Shown: positions 26,144 through 37,499, counted from the first letter of the stretch. The stretch is 64,000 nt of DNA from Bretschneidera sinensis (GCA_023935145.1 CM043698.1:21393001-21457000); one strand, 5' to 3'. The notes: a model not told the origin generated them from the letters alone. Numbers and translations: made by a program.

Positions 26144-26683
26144 AGTTGTCCTAGATATACTGGCCCTTGAGGAGGGTCGGTGAAAAAAATTGAAGACAAT
26201 GTGAGAAATTAGGGATTGCTAATGATAGAAAATATCTTGTAAACTAATGATGTTTTTTCTTGAGTCGAGCATTGCATGTTGAGTTATTATTAGTTTCTTG
26301 TGTGGTTTCAAGCAGCTGGTGATTGTAGCCAGCAAAATCTGTTTTCTTAGGTGTGATTGTGTGTGGAATTTAAATGAAAGCTGAGATTAGATAGAATATA
26401 GACAGGAAATTGTTTGTTTATATTTCCTTTCTAAATTCAATTCAAATTAAGATATTCTCCTTTTTGTGCAAGTAGATGATTGTTTGAACAAAATGGAGCT
26501 TGTTTTTTAAAATTTACCAAAATCTTTGTTAAATTGAATAAAATCTTATTAAATAACAATTAAATATTGATTAATATGTATTTTGATAAAAAAAAACTTC
26601 AATTTTAAGTTGGACCTTCAACATTCCAATTTTGCTTCTTAAACACTAAAATCGATATTAAGTAAATAATTTTACACACAAAC
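26144..26683. other. 3' UTR/flank of ROPGEF5 and spacer
   Basis: The first ~250 bases after the stop are probably 3' UTR, since the sequence is T-rich and moderately complex. From about 26500 the sequence is AT-rich with no supported feature up to the tRNA-like gene. Confidence 0.4.
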
Positions 26684-26754
26684 GTTATTGTAGTATAGTG
26701 GTGAGTATTTTCGCCTATCACTTGAGTGATCCGGGTTCGATCCCGGCAACGGCG
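26684..26754 (+). pseudogene. Decayed tRNA-Asp gene (anticodon reads ATC)
   Basis: The 71 nt match plant tRNA-Asp(GTC) closely. They include the A-box-like TAGTATAGTGGTGAGTAT, the B-box GGTTCGATCCC and the 3' acceptor strand CAACGGC with discriminator G, then a Pol III-type T run. Several changes argue for a pseudogene. The acceptor stem has an A:C mismatch and extra G:U pairs, the anticodon stem is weakened (TTCGC against TTGAG), one C is missing from the T-stem 3' side, and the anticodon position reads ATC instead of GTC. Confidence 0.8.
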
Positions 26755-27511
26755 TTTTTCTTTTTTTGAAATAATCATTTAATTTCTATGATGGAGCCCG
26801 TGAACTTGCTCGACTCTCCTACAGGCTTTTTCCCGCGACATTACGCGCCCCAGTTATGGGCTTCTTTGTGAGCTTTGTGCTAAACAGGGTTAGTATATTC
26901 TTTTAACCTAGCCTTAACCAGATCCAGAACTGAGTGTCGCTTGTAGCATAAATTTCATATAATCAACGCACTAATGGTGGACTATTTCTTATCTTTTTCA
27001 ATGAGTGAAGAAAATAATTAAAACCAAAAAATGAAAAAGTAGTGAAAAACAGGAGGATTTTTTTTATTAGATCATATCTAAAATGTTAGATCAATCCGAA
27101 ATTTTATTAATAATTTTAAATTTTTTTATTGATAATATTAATTTTTAAGTTTAATAATTATACTAAAATTGTTAATAAAATCTTTTAAAATTATCAATAA
27201 AATTTTGAGATAGTTTAAAACCAATATTTTAGATCTAACCTAACTAAATATTTTTTGAAAACAGAACCGACAATGGAGGCCCATGACTTGTGCTTTTTGG
27301 ATCAAGAGGCCCGAGAAAATTGGGTACTACACAGCACACTCCTTTTTCCAAAAAAAAACAAAAGGGAAAGAGAAATATCAGATGCTTTACGCCTTTACTT
27401 CACCGTCAATCTAACAAATCCTCCGTTGTCCGCTGCCCGATCCGCCTCTACACCCCGGTAAACCAAACCCATCTCCCTCACTCTCCACCGTTCGATCCGT
27501 GGAAAAACGAA
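26755..27511. other. Spacer and 5' flank of MEE60
   Basis: No additional gene is supported. Short open frames run from 27255 and 27290 into the MEE60 region, but the latter starts with GTG and adds sequence unlike the family. The last ~100 bp are pyrimidine-rich, as in a 5' UTR. Confidence 0.4.
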
Positions 27512-28042
27512 ATGACGACGAGCATCCACATCACGGCCCTAGATGGTATCGTGAACGTGAACTCCCTCTTCACGTTAGCCGTCTTCATCGGCTTGGCGTG
27601 GACCCCGAAGGACATCAACGACAACCTCGTCGTGGAACCCACCTGCGAACCGGGACCCACCGTCGCCGAGGACCTTGTCGCCTTCCATGTTTACTCGTTC
27701 AGCTCCTTCCTCTTCTCCAGCCTCATCGCCATGGGCCTCAAGCAAGCCATCCGCATCTCCAGAACGACGCCATCTTCGTTCCACGCACACCCGCAACTCG
27801 AGCTCATAGCCCACCACGTCAACAAGTCCGCGCTCCGGGTTGGGATGCTGGTCTCGGGTGTGGGCTCGGTTTTCGGGTGCGGGTTCTTGATGCTGGCTTT
27901 GGTCAATGTGGTTCAAATCAAGCTAGGGACTTTAGCTTGCGGGAGTGGCCATACGTTTGCTGCTGTAGTGCCGCTTGTGATATTAGTCCCTGTCGCCCTC
28001 TTGATTTACGTTTCCATTGTTTTGTATGCTTTTACTCGCTAG
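27512..28042 (+). CDS. MEE60: MEE60-family membrane protein, intronless, 176 aa
   Basis: The single-exon frame starts MTTSIHITALDG at the ATG at 27512. Four hydrophobic segments are visible at about residues 13-30, 58-77, 108-136 and 147-174. A conserved-looking loop with EPTCEPGP and AEDLVAFHVYSF lies between the first two. This matches the plant 'maternal effect embryo arrest 60' family as I remember it (At5g05950), whose biochemical role is unknown. The name comes from a female-gametophyte/early-embryo mutant screen. The reading frame is clearly more GC-rich than the flanks. The upstream in-frame GTG-initiated extension is not used here because it contains no family sequence. Confidence 0.9.
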   Translation: MTTSIHITALDGIVNVNSLFTLAVFIGLAWTPKDINDNLVVEPTCEPGPTVAEDLVAFHVYSFSSFLFSSLIAMGLKQAIRISRTTPSSFHAHPQLELIAHHVNKSALRVGMLVSGVGSVFGCGFLMLALVNVVQIKLGTLACGSGHTFAAVVPLVILVPVALLIYVSIVLYAFTR

Positions 28043-28967
28043 TTTTCTTTTCTATTTTTTTTATTATAATGTTCTACTATGTCGTTTTGTATGGTCTCGG
28101 TGAAAATACAATGAAATGAGAATGTTTTGTTTAAATGTTAATTTTATATTAAGATTTTTTTATTTTATTATTGTGATATGGGTAGAAAGTAGGATAGATG
28201 GATCGAGAGGAAACATGCTTATGTTGGGTTTATGATTGGTGAAGACAAATCTATGTTGCAAGGATTTTTTTTGAGGTAGGTATGGGAAACGATGTTGGAT
28301 TTTGTTGAGGTCAAGATGAATGTTTTGTGGGTATAAGATGAGTAATCAAACTAGTGCAATCAAAACGAATGAATTCACAGTCTGGAAGGGAGATTTAGTT
28401 TAGCTTTTTGTATCTACTACATTGTATTTGAAGGAGATCGAGACTTGAAGGGAAAACTGAAGAAGAAAATTAGTTATGGTTTGGCGGTGGATGTGATCCT
28501 AGAAACAGATAATTTGCTGAGGTTTAAGTAGTGTTAGCTCAGTCAGGTTGAGTTTACATGTATGGCTGTATGTGAGTAAAAGATCTTGTTGATTGGGGAA
28601 AGGGAAATCTTTCCAATATATTTTATTTAGGTCAACCGCATATACATTTTGCAGTTTTGCTGTGGTTTCCTCATAATTACTAATTATGTTTCTTGTGTTA
28701 TTTCACTTTGTTTCAATGTTTATCAGATGTAATCTCTCCCTTCTTTGCTGAAGCTAAGAATCCTAATTGTTCTGTCAATTGTGTTTGCAATTTAGAACAG
28801 AATTAGAAAAATTCCCTTTCTATTTTGCATCTATTTTTTGTTCCTTACTGAAAACTTCCTCAGTTGACATACTTTGCACCAACATCTTGCTATAGGTCAC
28901 GAATTTCACACCTACACCCACTACTCAATTGGGAGAAAAGACCATGAATATTAGGGTTAAGAGAAAT
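28043..28967. other. Spacer between MEE60 and the tandem repeat
   Basis: The first part is probably MEE60 3' UTR. The rest has moderate base composition, but I could not support a gene or a bounded repeat on either strand. Confidence 0.35.
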
Positions 28968-30024
28968 GAAAATTCTTTGTGAAGGAAATCACATGTGCAA
29001 CAGACGATTTTGGACTGAACTAGATTTTTATGAACTAGTGCTTCATGCTCTTTGTGGAATTGCTGTGGTACTTTCTTACAAGTGTCGCAAACTACTTTGA
29101 AGAAGGTGGTTTCCATGATTGGTTTAACTGAGGTGGGTTCCATAGCTTTTGGGGAGGTAAGCAGGGTTCTACAGGAACATGACAAGATGGATGGTTTTGT
29201 ACATTTCAACATTGTTCAGTGCTATGCTGTCAGCTTCCCATGAAAAAACTATTCTTTGCCCCTTCAAGGATAAAGAATTAGTGGAACGGTAGCAAAGACT
29301 TTAGCAAGCACTAGCCACCTTTATGAAGTAGTGAAAATTCTTTGTGAAGGAAATTACAGGTGCAACACTGAACTAGATTTTTATGAACTAGTGCTTCATG
29401 CTCTTTGTGGAATTGCTGTGGTACTTTCTCACAAGTGTGACAAACTACTTTGAAGAAGGTGGTTTGCATTATTGATTTAACTGAGGTGGGTTCCAAAGCT
29501 TTTGGGGAGATAAGCAGGGTTCTACAGGAACATGGCAAAGATGATTGTGTACATTTCAACATTGTTCAGTGCTATGCTGTCAGCTTCCCATGAAAAAACT
29601 CTTCTTTGCCCCTTCAAGGATAAAGAATTAGTGGAATGGTAGCAAAGATTTTTGCAAGCACTAGCCACCTTTATGAACTAGTGAAAATTCTTTGTGAAGG
29701 AAATTACAGGTGCAACACTGAACTAGATTTTTATGAACTAGTGCTTCATGCGCTTTGTGGAATTGCTGTGGTACTTTCTCACAAGTGTCACAAACTACTT
29801 TGAAGAAGGTGGTTTGCGTTATTGATTTAACTGAGGTGGGTTCCAAAGCTTTTGGGGAGGTAATCAGGGTTCTACAGGAACATGGCAAGATGGATAATTT
29901 TGTACATTTCAACATGGTTCAGTGCTATGCTGTCAGCTTCCCATGAAAAACTCTTCTTTGCCCCTTCAAGGATAAAGAATTAGTGGAATGGTAGCAAAGT
30001 CTTTAGCAAACACTAGCCACCTTT
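28968..30024. repeat. Three-copy ~350-365 bp tandem repeat upstream of the LTP gene
   Basis: Units start GAAAATTCTTTGTGAAGG at 28968, 29333 and 29683, giving periods of 365 and 350. They end with CACTAGCCACCTTTATGAA or a related sequence. The third unit ends ~190 bp before the LTP start codon. On the minus strand each unit keeps a frame of 83-95 codons (29212-28925, 29562-29311, 29915-29661) beginning MLKCT and holding the pattern CDTC/CHTC...VPQQFHK...HEALVHKN...CCTC. The differences between units that I could see (12 nt and 3 nt) are multiples of three. Two units also have a 63-codon plus-strand frame, but the middle unit has a stop in it. I do not recognise the peptide. Confidence 0.85.
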
Positions 30025-30157
30025 GGCTTAAACTAGCTAGGTACTCCTGAATCCATTTTGGTGGAGTAGGTGATGCCATAAACAAATTAACTTTTTCTCT
30101 AGTGCTGCCTCCACCACAACTTGTAGGTTTCATTTGCGGGCACCTTTTGAGCTGCTT

Positions 30158-30211
30158 GTTTCAGTATAAATTGCAAAGTTCAGAAGTGGGTTTGTGCATT
30201 GCATTGAAGAA
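30158..30211 (+). promoter_or_regulatory. Probable core promoter/leader of the LTP gene
   Basis: A TATA-like CAGTATAAATTGC lies about 45 bp before the LTP start codon. This would give a short leader. It is inferred from position and motif only. Confidence 0.35.
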
Positions 30212-30700
30212 ATGGAAGCTCCAATGAAGTATGTTTGCTTTCTAGTGTTTGTTCTTATTCTGGGCGTTGCTGGGTTGAACGGTGTTGATGGAGCCGGTGA
30301 ATGTGGGAAATCTTCCCCTGACAGAGAAGCGTGGAAGCTCATTCCTTGTGCGGAGGCAGCACAAGATGAAAATGCTCAAGTTTCTGGCAGTTGCTGCACT
30401 CAGGTGAAGAAAATGGGCCAGAACCCGCGCTGCCTTTGTGCTGTTATGTTGTCTGATACAGCTAAGAACTCTGGAGTCAAGCCAGAAGTTGCAGTGACCA
30501 TTCCGAAACGTTGCAACATTGTTGATCGTCCTGTGGGTTACAAGTGCGGAGGTATGTTCTGCCCTTCGTTATGCTTATTATCAATTCTTTATTCTGCTTT
30601 TATATAGTGCTCCCTAAAATTATATTTTTCGTTTTTCCCTATTTCACTTGCATCTCTTTTAAACTGCTATTCCTGTCTCGCAGATTACACGTTGCCTTGA
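30212..30700 (+). CDS. Secreted lipid-transfer-like protein (eight-cysteine motif), 118 aa
   Basis: Two coding exons, 30212-30551 and 30684-30700, have a GT-AG intron, and the second coding exon is only 17 nt (adding YTLP and stop, with a split Asp codon). Residues 1 to ~28 form a signal peptide with a hydrophobic stretch (VCFLVFVLILGVAG). The mature part has the eight-cysteine pattern C31...C46...C61C62...C74-X-C76...C101...C112 of the bifunctional inhibitor/LTP/2S albumin superfamily. Motifs include ECGKSSPD, QNPRCLCAVMLSDTAK and IPKRCN. Family members bind lipids in the apoplast or cell wall. This protein resembles the gene next to MEE60 in Arabidopsis (At5g05960), whose exact role is not known to me. 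The start was chosen because MEAPMK begins the signal peptide. Confidence 0.93.
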
Positions 30701-31614
30701 AAACTGGAGACCAATGACCATGGCGCCTCTCGTTGTTAAGTACTTACTATTAGCAGTATCAGTGTGCTGCATCTTGCATAATTGTAGCTGGCTTATCTAG
30801 CTAACTAACGAAGTTTTGTCTTCGGATAATATTATGCTGCTTCTTGTTGCTCGCTACCTTTTTCCTCTGCAGTCAGTGTGCAGAATGATGTTGTGATGTT
30901 GAGGGCAGAAATGGACTTATAAAACATAATAACCAAAACTCTGGAACTCAAATGATTGCATTATGCCCCAGATCATAATTTGAACACTGGATTTTCTGAT
31001 AAATTGAATCATTAAATTTTTACATTGGCTATGTTAATGGTGATATAGATCTCATTTCCATTTGTGAGCTACAGGATCCAATCCATGTTTCAGTGGAAAT
31101 TTTTTGGGAGAAGGCAGATCTCACTGCTGTAATGAAGTTGTGAGTGAAACCAGTAGTTTGGCAGAATTAATATATGGTATTTCTACAATTTAAGGGCTAG
31201 ACAGCTAATTACGCTGAAAATTTGGTTAATTTAACGCAAAAAGGAACTTATAATACAAGATTCTGCATACAGTAATTTGAAGTCCCATGAGCACATATCG
31301 GCTCATACATAAAAGACTTCTTCAAGTTTGACTAATTAGGGCAAAAAGAAAGAACCCAACACATGTCGACACAAATTCTAGCTATATTACGGTCTACTAC
31401 AAACTACCATCTTATTTAATTTCATTGCCTGAAAATTGATCATAGTATCACCATTCCTGCAAGATGGTCAAGAAAAACACCATTTCAGTCACCTCAATCT
31501 GAAAGACAATCTATAAACAGAATGAGATCTGTCAAAAATTCGAGCAGATCATTAGCTTTAAAATTGAAGTACCTAAATGGTGAATTAGGATGATTACAAG
31601 GGGTCAAGGAGTTA
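30701..31614. other. Spacer between convergent LTP and serine-rich genes
   Basis: This contains the 3' flanks of both genes. No extra coding exon or RNA gene could be supported. Confidence 0.4.
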
Positions 31615-32592
31615 TTAGTAATAAAGGGAACCTGCATGATTGAAAACAAAATGTATGATTAGTAATGTTAAAACTATCAAACCGTTGGCAAGTAAGATTA
31701 CAGCCACCATACCCTTCCACCAATTTCCTCTCGAAGTGCCATTGGAATTGCTTCCATTTGAATCATCATATCCTCCATCTTTCTTGAACTGGGGAAATCA
31801 ATATTGACATCAGTAATTAACTCATACAAATTAATCAAGCAACCCAAAAAAAAGAAAAACTTACCAATTTGGTCATTTGGCTAATTTATTAAAGTTGCTA
31901 GCTAGTAGAGTTGTACTGTCTTTTCTTCTTTATTTCATGTTACTAATGCAAAGCATGATGCATATATGGCCAATAATGTTCTCTCAAATGAAAGTTTGAT
32001 AGCCATATATATGAACTTACAACTTGATTAGATTCAGTTGCCCTGGTTCTTGTAGAATAGTTTTCTTGGCCTCCATAGTAGATTGATGAGCTTAAATACG
32101 AAGGTTCTACCGTTTCACTCTGGTAGATAGAACTCCTGCTTTCACCTTTGCTGCTGCTAGTAATATCATCTGAAAATAAACGGACCAAGATAAAAGGTCA
32201 TGCCAGTCCATTCTCTTTTAACAATCCAGCAAATAATAGTGTACAAGAAGGAGACAAACCTGGAGATCCATATCTGCGATTCCCAGGTTGACTAGCAAAA
32301 TCCTGTGTCCTCACCTAATTAATTAAGATAAGATAAAAGAGATTAGCAACTCAGAATTTTCACTTATATATTAGTTGTAATAAGCACCACTTATTAAACG
32401 TAAAATTAATGAATTTTAGAATTTACAGAGTGTAAATTAGGTAGGACATACCGTTGATGGGGGCGGGAAAATGGAGCCAAATATCCCAGTGGTGGGCGAT
32501 GAAGAAGAAGAAGACTCCTTTGGACCAAAGAGATGATCGAAAGAAACAGATGATGATGAAGAAGAAGAAGAACCCACTTGCTTTTTATCCAT
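31615..32592 (-). CDS. Small serine-rich plant protein with GIFGSIFPPPS and NWWKGSLYY motifs, 145 aa
   Basis: Minus-strand coding exons are 32592-32452, 32314-32260, 32169-32021, 31788-31713 and 31631-31615. All introns are GT-AG and the phases agree. The protein starts MDKKQVG, followed by poly-Ser tracts around FDHLFGPKESS, then TGIFGSIFPPPS. The middle is hydrophilic, rich in Ser/Tyr (SSIYQSETVEPSYLSSSIYY), and the C-terminus is SRGNWWKGSLYY. This is a plant-specific family of small nuclear/cytosolic proteins of unknown biochemical role. Some relatives are named salt-induced serine-rich, and a relative may sit next to the LTP gene in Arabidopsis (recalled, not checked). The last intron (31632-31712) is 81 nt and open in frame; keeping it would insert a hydrophobic helix before GSLYY. 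The final exon is only 17 nt. Confidence 0.85.
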
Positions 32593-32838
32593 GCTGATTA
32601 AGTAGTAGTAATTAAATAGGATTATTACTTCACTTAATTATTAAGGCTTAAGATAATTAATCACTAGCCACCTCCTTTTCAACCAACGAACAAAACTGCT
32701 CTTTGATAGATATATATCTCTTAAATGAGAAACGACCACACCGACCCCTCAAAAAGAGAACCCAACACCCCAAAAAAAACAGCAGTGGATAAGATCGTGA
32801 AGAGACAAATAGACAGACAGATAAGTAGAAAACAGAAG

Positions 32839-33008
32839 GGCACGTGAAGCAAAGCAAAGCACAGCAAAGCGAAGCGAAGCGAAGCTTTGGTGTGGATGTG
32901 GAGATATTGTGAAAACGGTCTCACCCTATTTATAAGCCCCCAAAAAAAGGTTCCCATGTGCTACGTGTTCACATGGGTGCATCCTTTGCACCCAAGTGGA
33001 CACGTAGC
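32839..33008 (-). promoter_or_regulatory. Promoter of the serine-rich gene with TATA box and ACGTG elements
   Basis: On the minus strand a clear TATAAATAG lies at 32934-32926, ~340 bp before the start codon. Further upstream are two ACGTGT-type cores in inverted orientation (GCTACGTGTTC around 32960-32970 and GGACACGTAGCC around 32998-33009), and one CACGTG lies in the leader at about 32841. These match ABA/stress-response elements and fit a stress-induced gene. A short CAAAG/CGAAG repeat (about 32849-32885) lies in the leader. Function is inferred from motifs only. Confidence 0.5.
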
Positions 33009-33009
33009 C

Positions 33010-36000
33010 ATCCCCAACCCCTTTCCGCCACTTGTCCCATGCAATTTATTTGACCTTATTTTGCTTCAATTTTCTTTTTCTCTAAAGAGGAAGGAGAGTT
33101 TTGAAGAAGACTCTTTGCTGTTATAAAGTGCACGGGAGGAAGGAAGAGGATAAATGGATAAGGTCATTGGGGGTCAAGTTGGGCTCATTGGGACATTTGT
33201 TTCTGCTCCCTTATGAAATCATAGAAGACACCATTATTAATTGTACCTATCTTCCTTTCAAATCTTTGAAAGAATCACAGACCGATCGAGAATATAAAAA
33301 TATATATTCGTTCTTGAGAGGGATCAAAAAAAAGTATGATTATTTTTTTTTTTACCTATTTACCAAATTATTGAAATGCTTTTTAATTTTGATCTTAAAT
33401 TAATGGAGTTATTCAATATGTTATGAGGGGTGGAGCACTAATATATAAAGAAAAGATTAAATAAGATTGACATGAAAGCCAACTTGAAATTTGGCCAAAT
33501 TAAACCAATAAAGTTGAATCAAATGCTTCAAATTAATAATGTCTCATCAATCAAATAATTATATATGCACTAATAATGCCTCTAATTAGTCAAGTCCAAG
33601 ATAAAAAAAAATAGAGAAATTAAACAAAAATAGAGAGAGTAGATTGAAATTCTAACTCTAGCATTAGCTAAGCTAGATTATGACATGAGACAGTCATCGT
33701 GAAAACACTAGCAAATTAACGCTTTTACTCATTTTTGCCACATAGTAAACAGTTACCAGTCTGTCCTCAATCGGCCAAGCTAGCCAAAAAGATATTTATA
33801 GTTGGCTTAATTGCAAATTTCCACTTCAGTGACAAATGACACATTTTCTTAGTTTTTAAAATAACAATTTAATTCATGATTTTAATAAATTAATGTAATA
33901 GAATTTTTTGTTTGATTCAGTTTGATTTTTGTTAAAGTTTTGATCATAAGCAGGTCGCACTTAGTTTTTTGACGTTAAAATTCTAGTCACTTAAGACTTT
34001 GTTAATCTCTCACGTGGAAGAAAAAAAAACAACCTAAAGAACAATTAAACCTAATTGTTGAAAAAAAACAAAAATATAAAAGAACTCAAGTCTTAAATTC
34101 TCAAATTTCGATGTCAAATTAACAAAAATAAAGAATGCTGAGATATGAGGATTTAAGAGTAAGGTTTTACTGCATTTTTTCTTTAACAATCGGGTTTAAT
34201 TGGTTATTTTATTTTATATATATATATTTTTTAATTTTTTATATGCAAGATTAATTAATACTGATGTGACATAAATTTTGACATTAAAAAGTTCACACGA
34301 GCTGCACATGATAAAGATTTTAAAAAAAATCAAATAGAATCAGACAGAAAACAAATATTGCATTAATTTGTTAAAATTATGAGTTGGATTGTTATTTTCT
34401 TTTATCAAAACTGAGAAAGAAATGTAACATTTCACTTTAAACTGAGGGGAAATTCTGCAATAAGCTATATAGTACAATATATGTCGACATTAGAAATCAC
34501 TCATTGTTAGCATGTGAAATGATGAAGATAAGATTGATATCTAATCTTGTGGAAAGGCTAATTAATTCATATATTACATTTTGTTGGCATTTTCAATGCT
34601 GACAAATTAACAAGAAAATAACTAAATATACTAGCAGATAAACATTGTTTCTAGATAAGGTTCAATTCTCACATTGAAAAAAATAAACAACAAATTAACA
34701 AAGATGAGTCCATATCTTTGGCAATGATACCGGCCAATTAATTAATGAAGTCTTATAAATTAAAATGATAATTAAAGTCCACAAGTTATTGATTCAGTGG
34801 TAAGATCGAGTTCATCTATTTTATTTGAAATGTTTAAATTTAAATTTTTTCATAGACGTTTGTTGGTGTCAAACTTAAATTTTCATTATACAGAATGCAA
34901 AGTGGTCTTTAATTCGGCTTCAACGCAAAATCTGTAAAGATTACTCTAGATTTACTTTTTGTATTGAAATTCAATGTTTTTTAACGGATATATAATTTTG
35001 ATAAAAAAAAATAATAATTAAAAAGTTGATAAAAAATATGCCACATTAACAATCAATGAAGACGGTGATCATCTTGTTTAGTGTATTCAAGAGATCAATA
35101 GTTAACTGTATGCTGTTTAATTGGTTAGCCAAAGATTAATCTGTCACGTGTAATCCCACTATCGATCAGGTATACATGGATACTTTAGAAAACTAACCAT
35201 ATTAAAGTGTCCCCTTTGATACAAAGGAAGATATGCAAGGGCATATAAATGATTATATTGTAATCAAGATACGGTAGTTCAAAAATCATCTTTCAAATCT
35301 ATCATTCCATTAGGTTCCATTTGGATAGATTAGGATATGTGCATAAACAATGAATTTTATGAATGTGACATTTTCAAGTGCACAAGTTTATACTTTTCTA
35401 GTGCCATACTGTTATGTTGGAAGGCTTTTATGGTATATGCTTCAAAATCTTGAAAAAACCCTATCAAGTACTCCATAGATTCACCTTGTAACGTGGGGGG
35501 GGAATAGATGTTCTTTGACAGAGACAAAAGTTGAAGAAATTGAAAAAAAAAACTCATGGTTAATCTAAATAAATTTCGAGAAAATAGAAACGTATATAAA
35601 GTTCAAAAAATTAAAAAAAGGTGGTCAGTGATGCTTTTAGTTTATATATATAAAATTTAAACCAAATAACAACCTTTTCAATTTGTTTCAACTACATCAA
35701 CTTAATCATCTTATTTCGATTAAAACATAACATTATATTATAAATTTTTTTTATCTTTTTTCATTGGTTTAAATTTGTTTAATTTCACATTATATATATA
35801 CATATATATATATATATATTTAATAATGACACCTTTAATTAAGTTTAAAAATGTAAATAATGAAAATGCAAATTTTTTAGTTAGTATTACATTGGATTAA
35901 TAATTTTTAAAATAATATGAATTTGATGGTTCTTTATATTAGCATCTAAATTTTAGATTTAATTATGATTTAATGTTAATTAATACACAATTCTTATTAT

Positions 36001-36830
36001 CTTATATTTGAATGATAATAATTTTATTATAATTTGTATATATTTTTTGAAAAGTGTGCAATTTAACAAAAACATTTTTAAATATCATCTAATCCAAAAC
36101 GATATATCAAAACAATCCAAAACCAAAACATTCCATTTTGATTGCTAAAATAAAATGCTGCCTGCCGCATTATGAAATTAAAAGTTACATTGTTTGATAA
36201 AAATTATGTTAAAAGCAGTGTCAATATGCTTGGTTGATAAATTCTAAGTGTTTTTAGATGATGAAATTAATAAAAAAAAATATATAAGGTTATTTGACTA
36301 TTTAGATAATTTTCTTCTATCAAATTAACTTTAATATTTCTACAACAAAACATTAATTTGAATCACATTTTTTGAAAAATAATGAGAATTTTATTAATGA
36401 CATGAAGAGTGAGAGCAAGACAAATCTCCAGATTACGGATGTAACTCCTCTGCTATCAAAAATTGTGAAGCTGCTACATATCCATATGTATTACATGCTC
36501 TACTTCGTACTTTTTTTTACAAGTGAGGAATTGCACTCCTATATAACATCACACTCACCTCGGAAAAAAAAAAAAACCAAAATAAAGCCATAATCCCACA
36601 AACCTAGTACAAATGGATAGAGAAACATATACACACCATCCTAACTTCTATAAGAATTTAGCTCTCTCACATCTGGTTACTCAAATACGTCCAAAAACAG
36701 TAACTAAAATATTTCAAACATAACAACTACCTCAAGGTTGCATATAGGAGAAAACAAACATAAACACTTTCAACAAGGACAAAAAACCAGAATTTCTCCC
36801 TTTAGCAGCTCCTACAATTCAAAAGGTCAC
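33010..36830. other. AT-rich intergenic DNA without supported genes
   Basis: Only low-complexity sequence was seen, including an (AT)n microsatellite at about 35790-35822. No open frame resembles a known family and no bounded transposon was found. Confidence 0.5.
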
Positions 36831-36849
36831 AATCACTACAAGAAAAATA

Positions 36850-37095
36850 AGTATCACCGACGAACAAAATCCATCGGTGATACTCTATTTCCCGTCGGCA
36901 ATAGTCATCACCGACGAATTTCCGTCGGTGATAACCTCCTCGGTGATACCACTTATCTCCGACGGCTCAAAAATCCGTCCGAGAAACAAATATCACCGAT
37001 GGACTGTCCATTGGTGATGCTTTCTCAAAAAAAATTAATTTTGATCGTTTTTAATAAATAATAACTTATCACCGACAAAATATTTCATTAGTGAT
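36850..37095. repeat. Left subterminal CACTA repeats (ATCACCGACG/CGTCGGTGAT)
   Basis: At least nine motif copies lie in both orientations, several forming hairpins. The best is ATCACCGACG...CGTCGGTGAT at 36907-36932. Diverged partners occur at the right end at 45748, 45838 and 45952. Confidence 0.8.
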
Positions 37096-37499
37096 GCTTC
37101 TATTAAAAAATTAATTTTGATAGTTTTTAATAAATAAATAATAATAAAAAAATATTTATCTATCGGTAAAAGATCAACAATAACACTACATGTTCGAGTC
37201 AGACAAACAACACAAACATCAGTATCATTTGAGGTCACCAAAGATTGCAACCCAAATTCTCTGCAATGGAAAAGTTACAAGACATCATATTTACATTTGA
37301 TATCATTAACCACTATCCCACATCGTCTAAAATTGGCTTCTCAACCAACAAAAACAACAGTATTAACTATTAAGAGTAGCCCACGTTTCACATTTCAAAA
37401 AGCAGTGGCTTCATTTTAATTTTTTGGGTACAATAGCTCCTATTGGATATAGAAGGTATGTGGCATTGGAAATGAAAATGTTCAAGAAAAAGTTTTCTT

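Noticed and set aside
27290..27511. N-terminal extension of the MEE60 frame by 74 codons
   Set aside because: It begins with GTG, not ATG, and the added peptide has no resemblance to the family. The ATG at 27512 begins the recognisable protein.
28968..30024. Interpretation of the triple repeat as a CRISPR-like array
   Set aside because: Units are ~350 bp and nearly identical throughout, with no short repeat-spacer pattern; the genome is eukaryotic.
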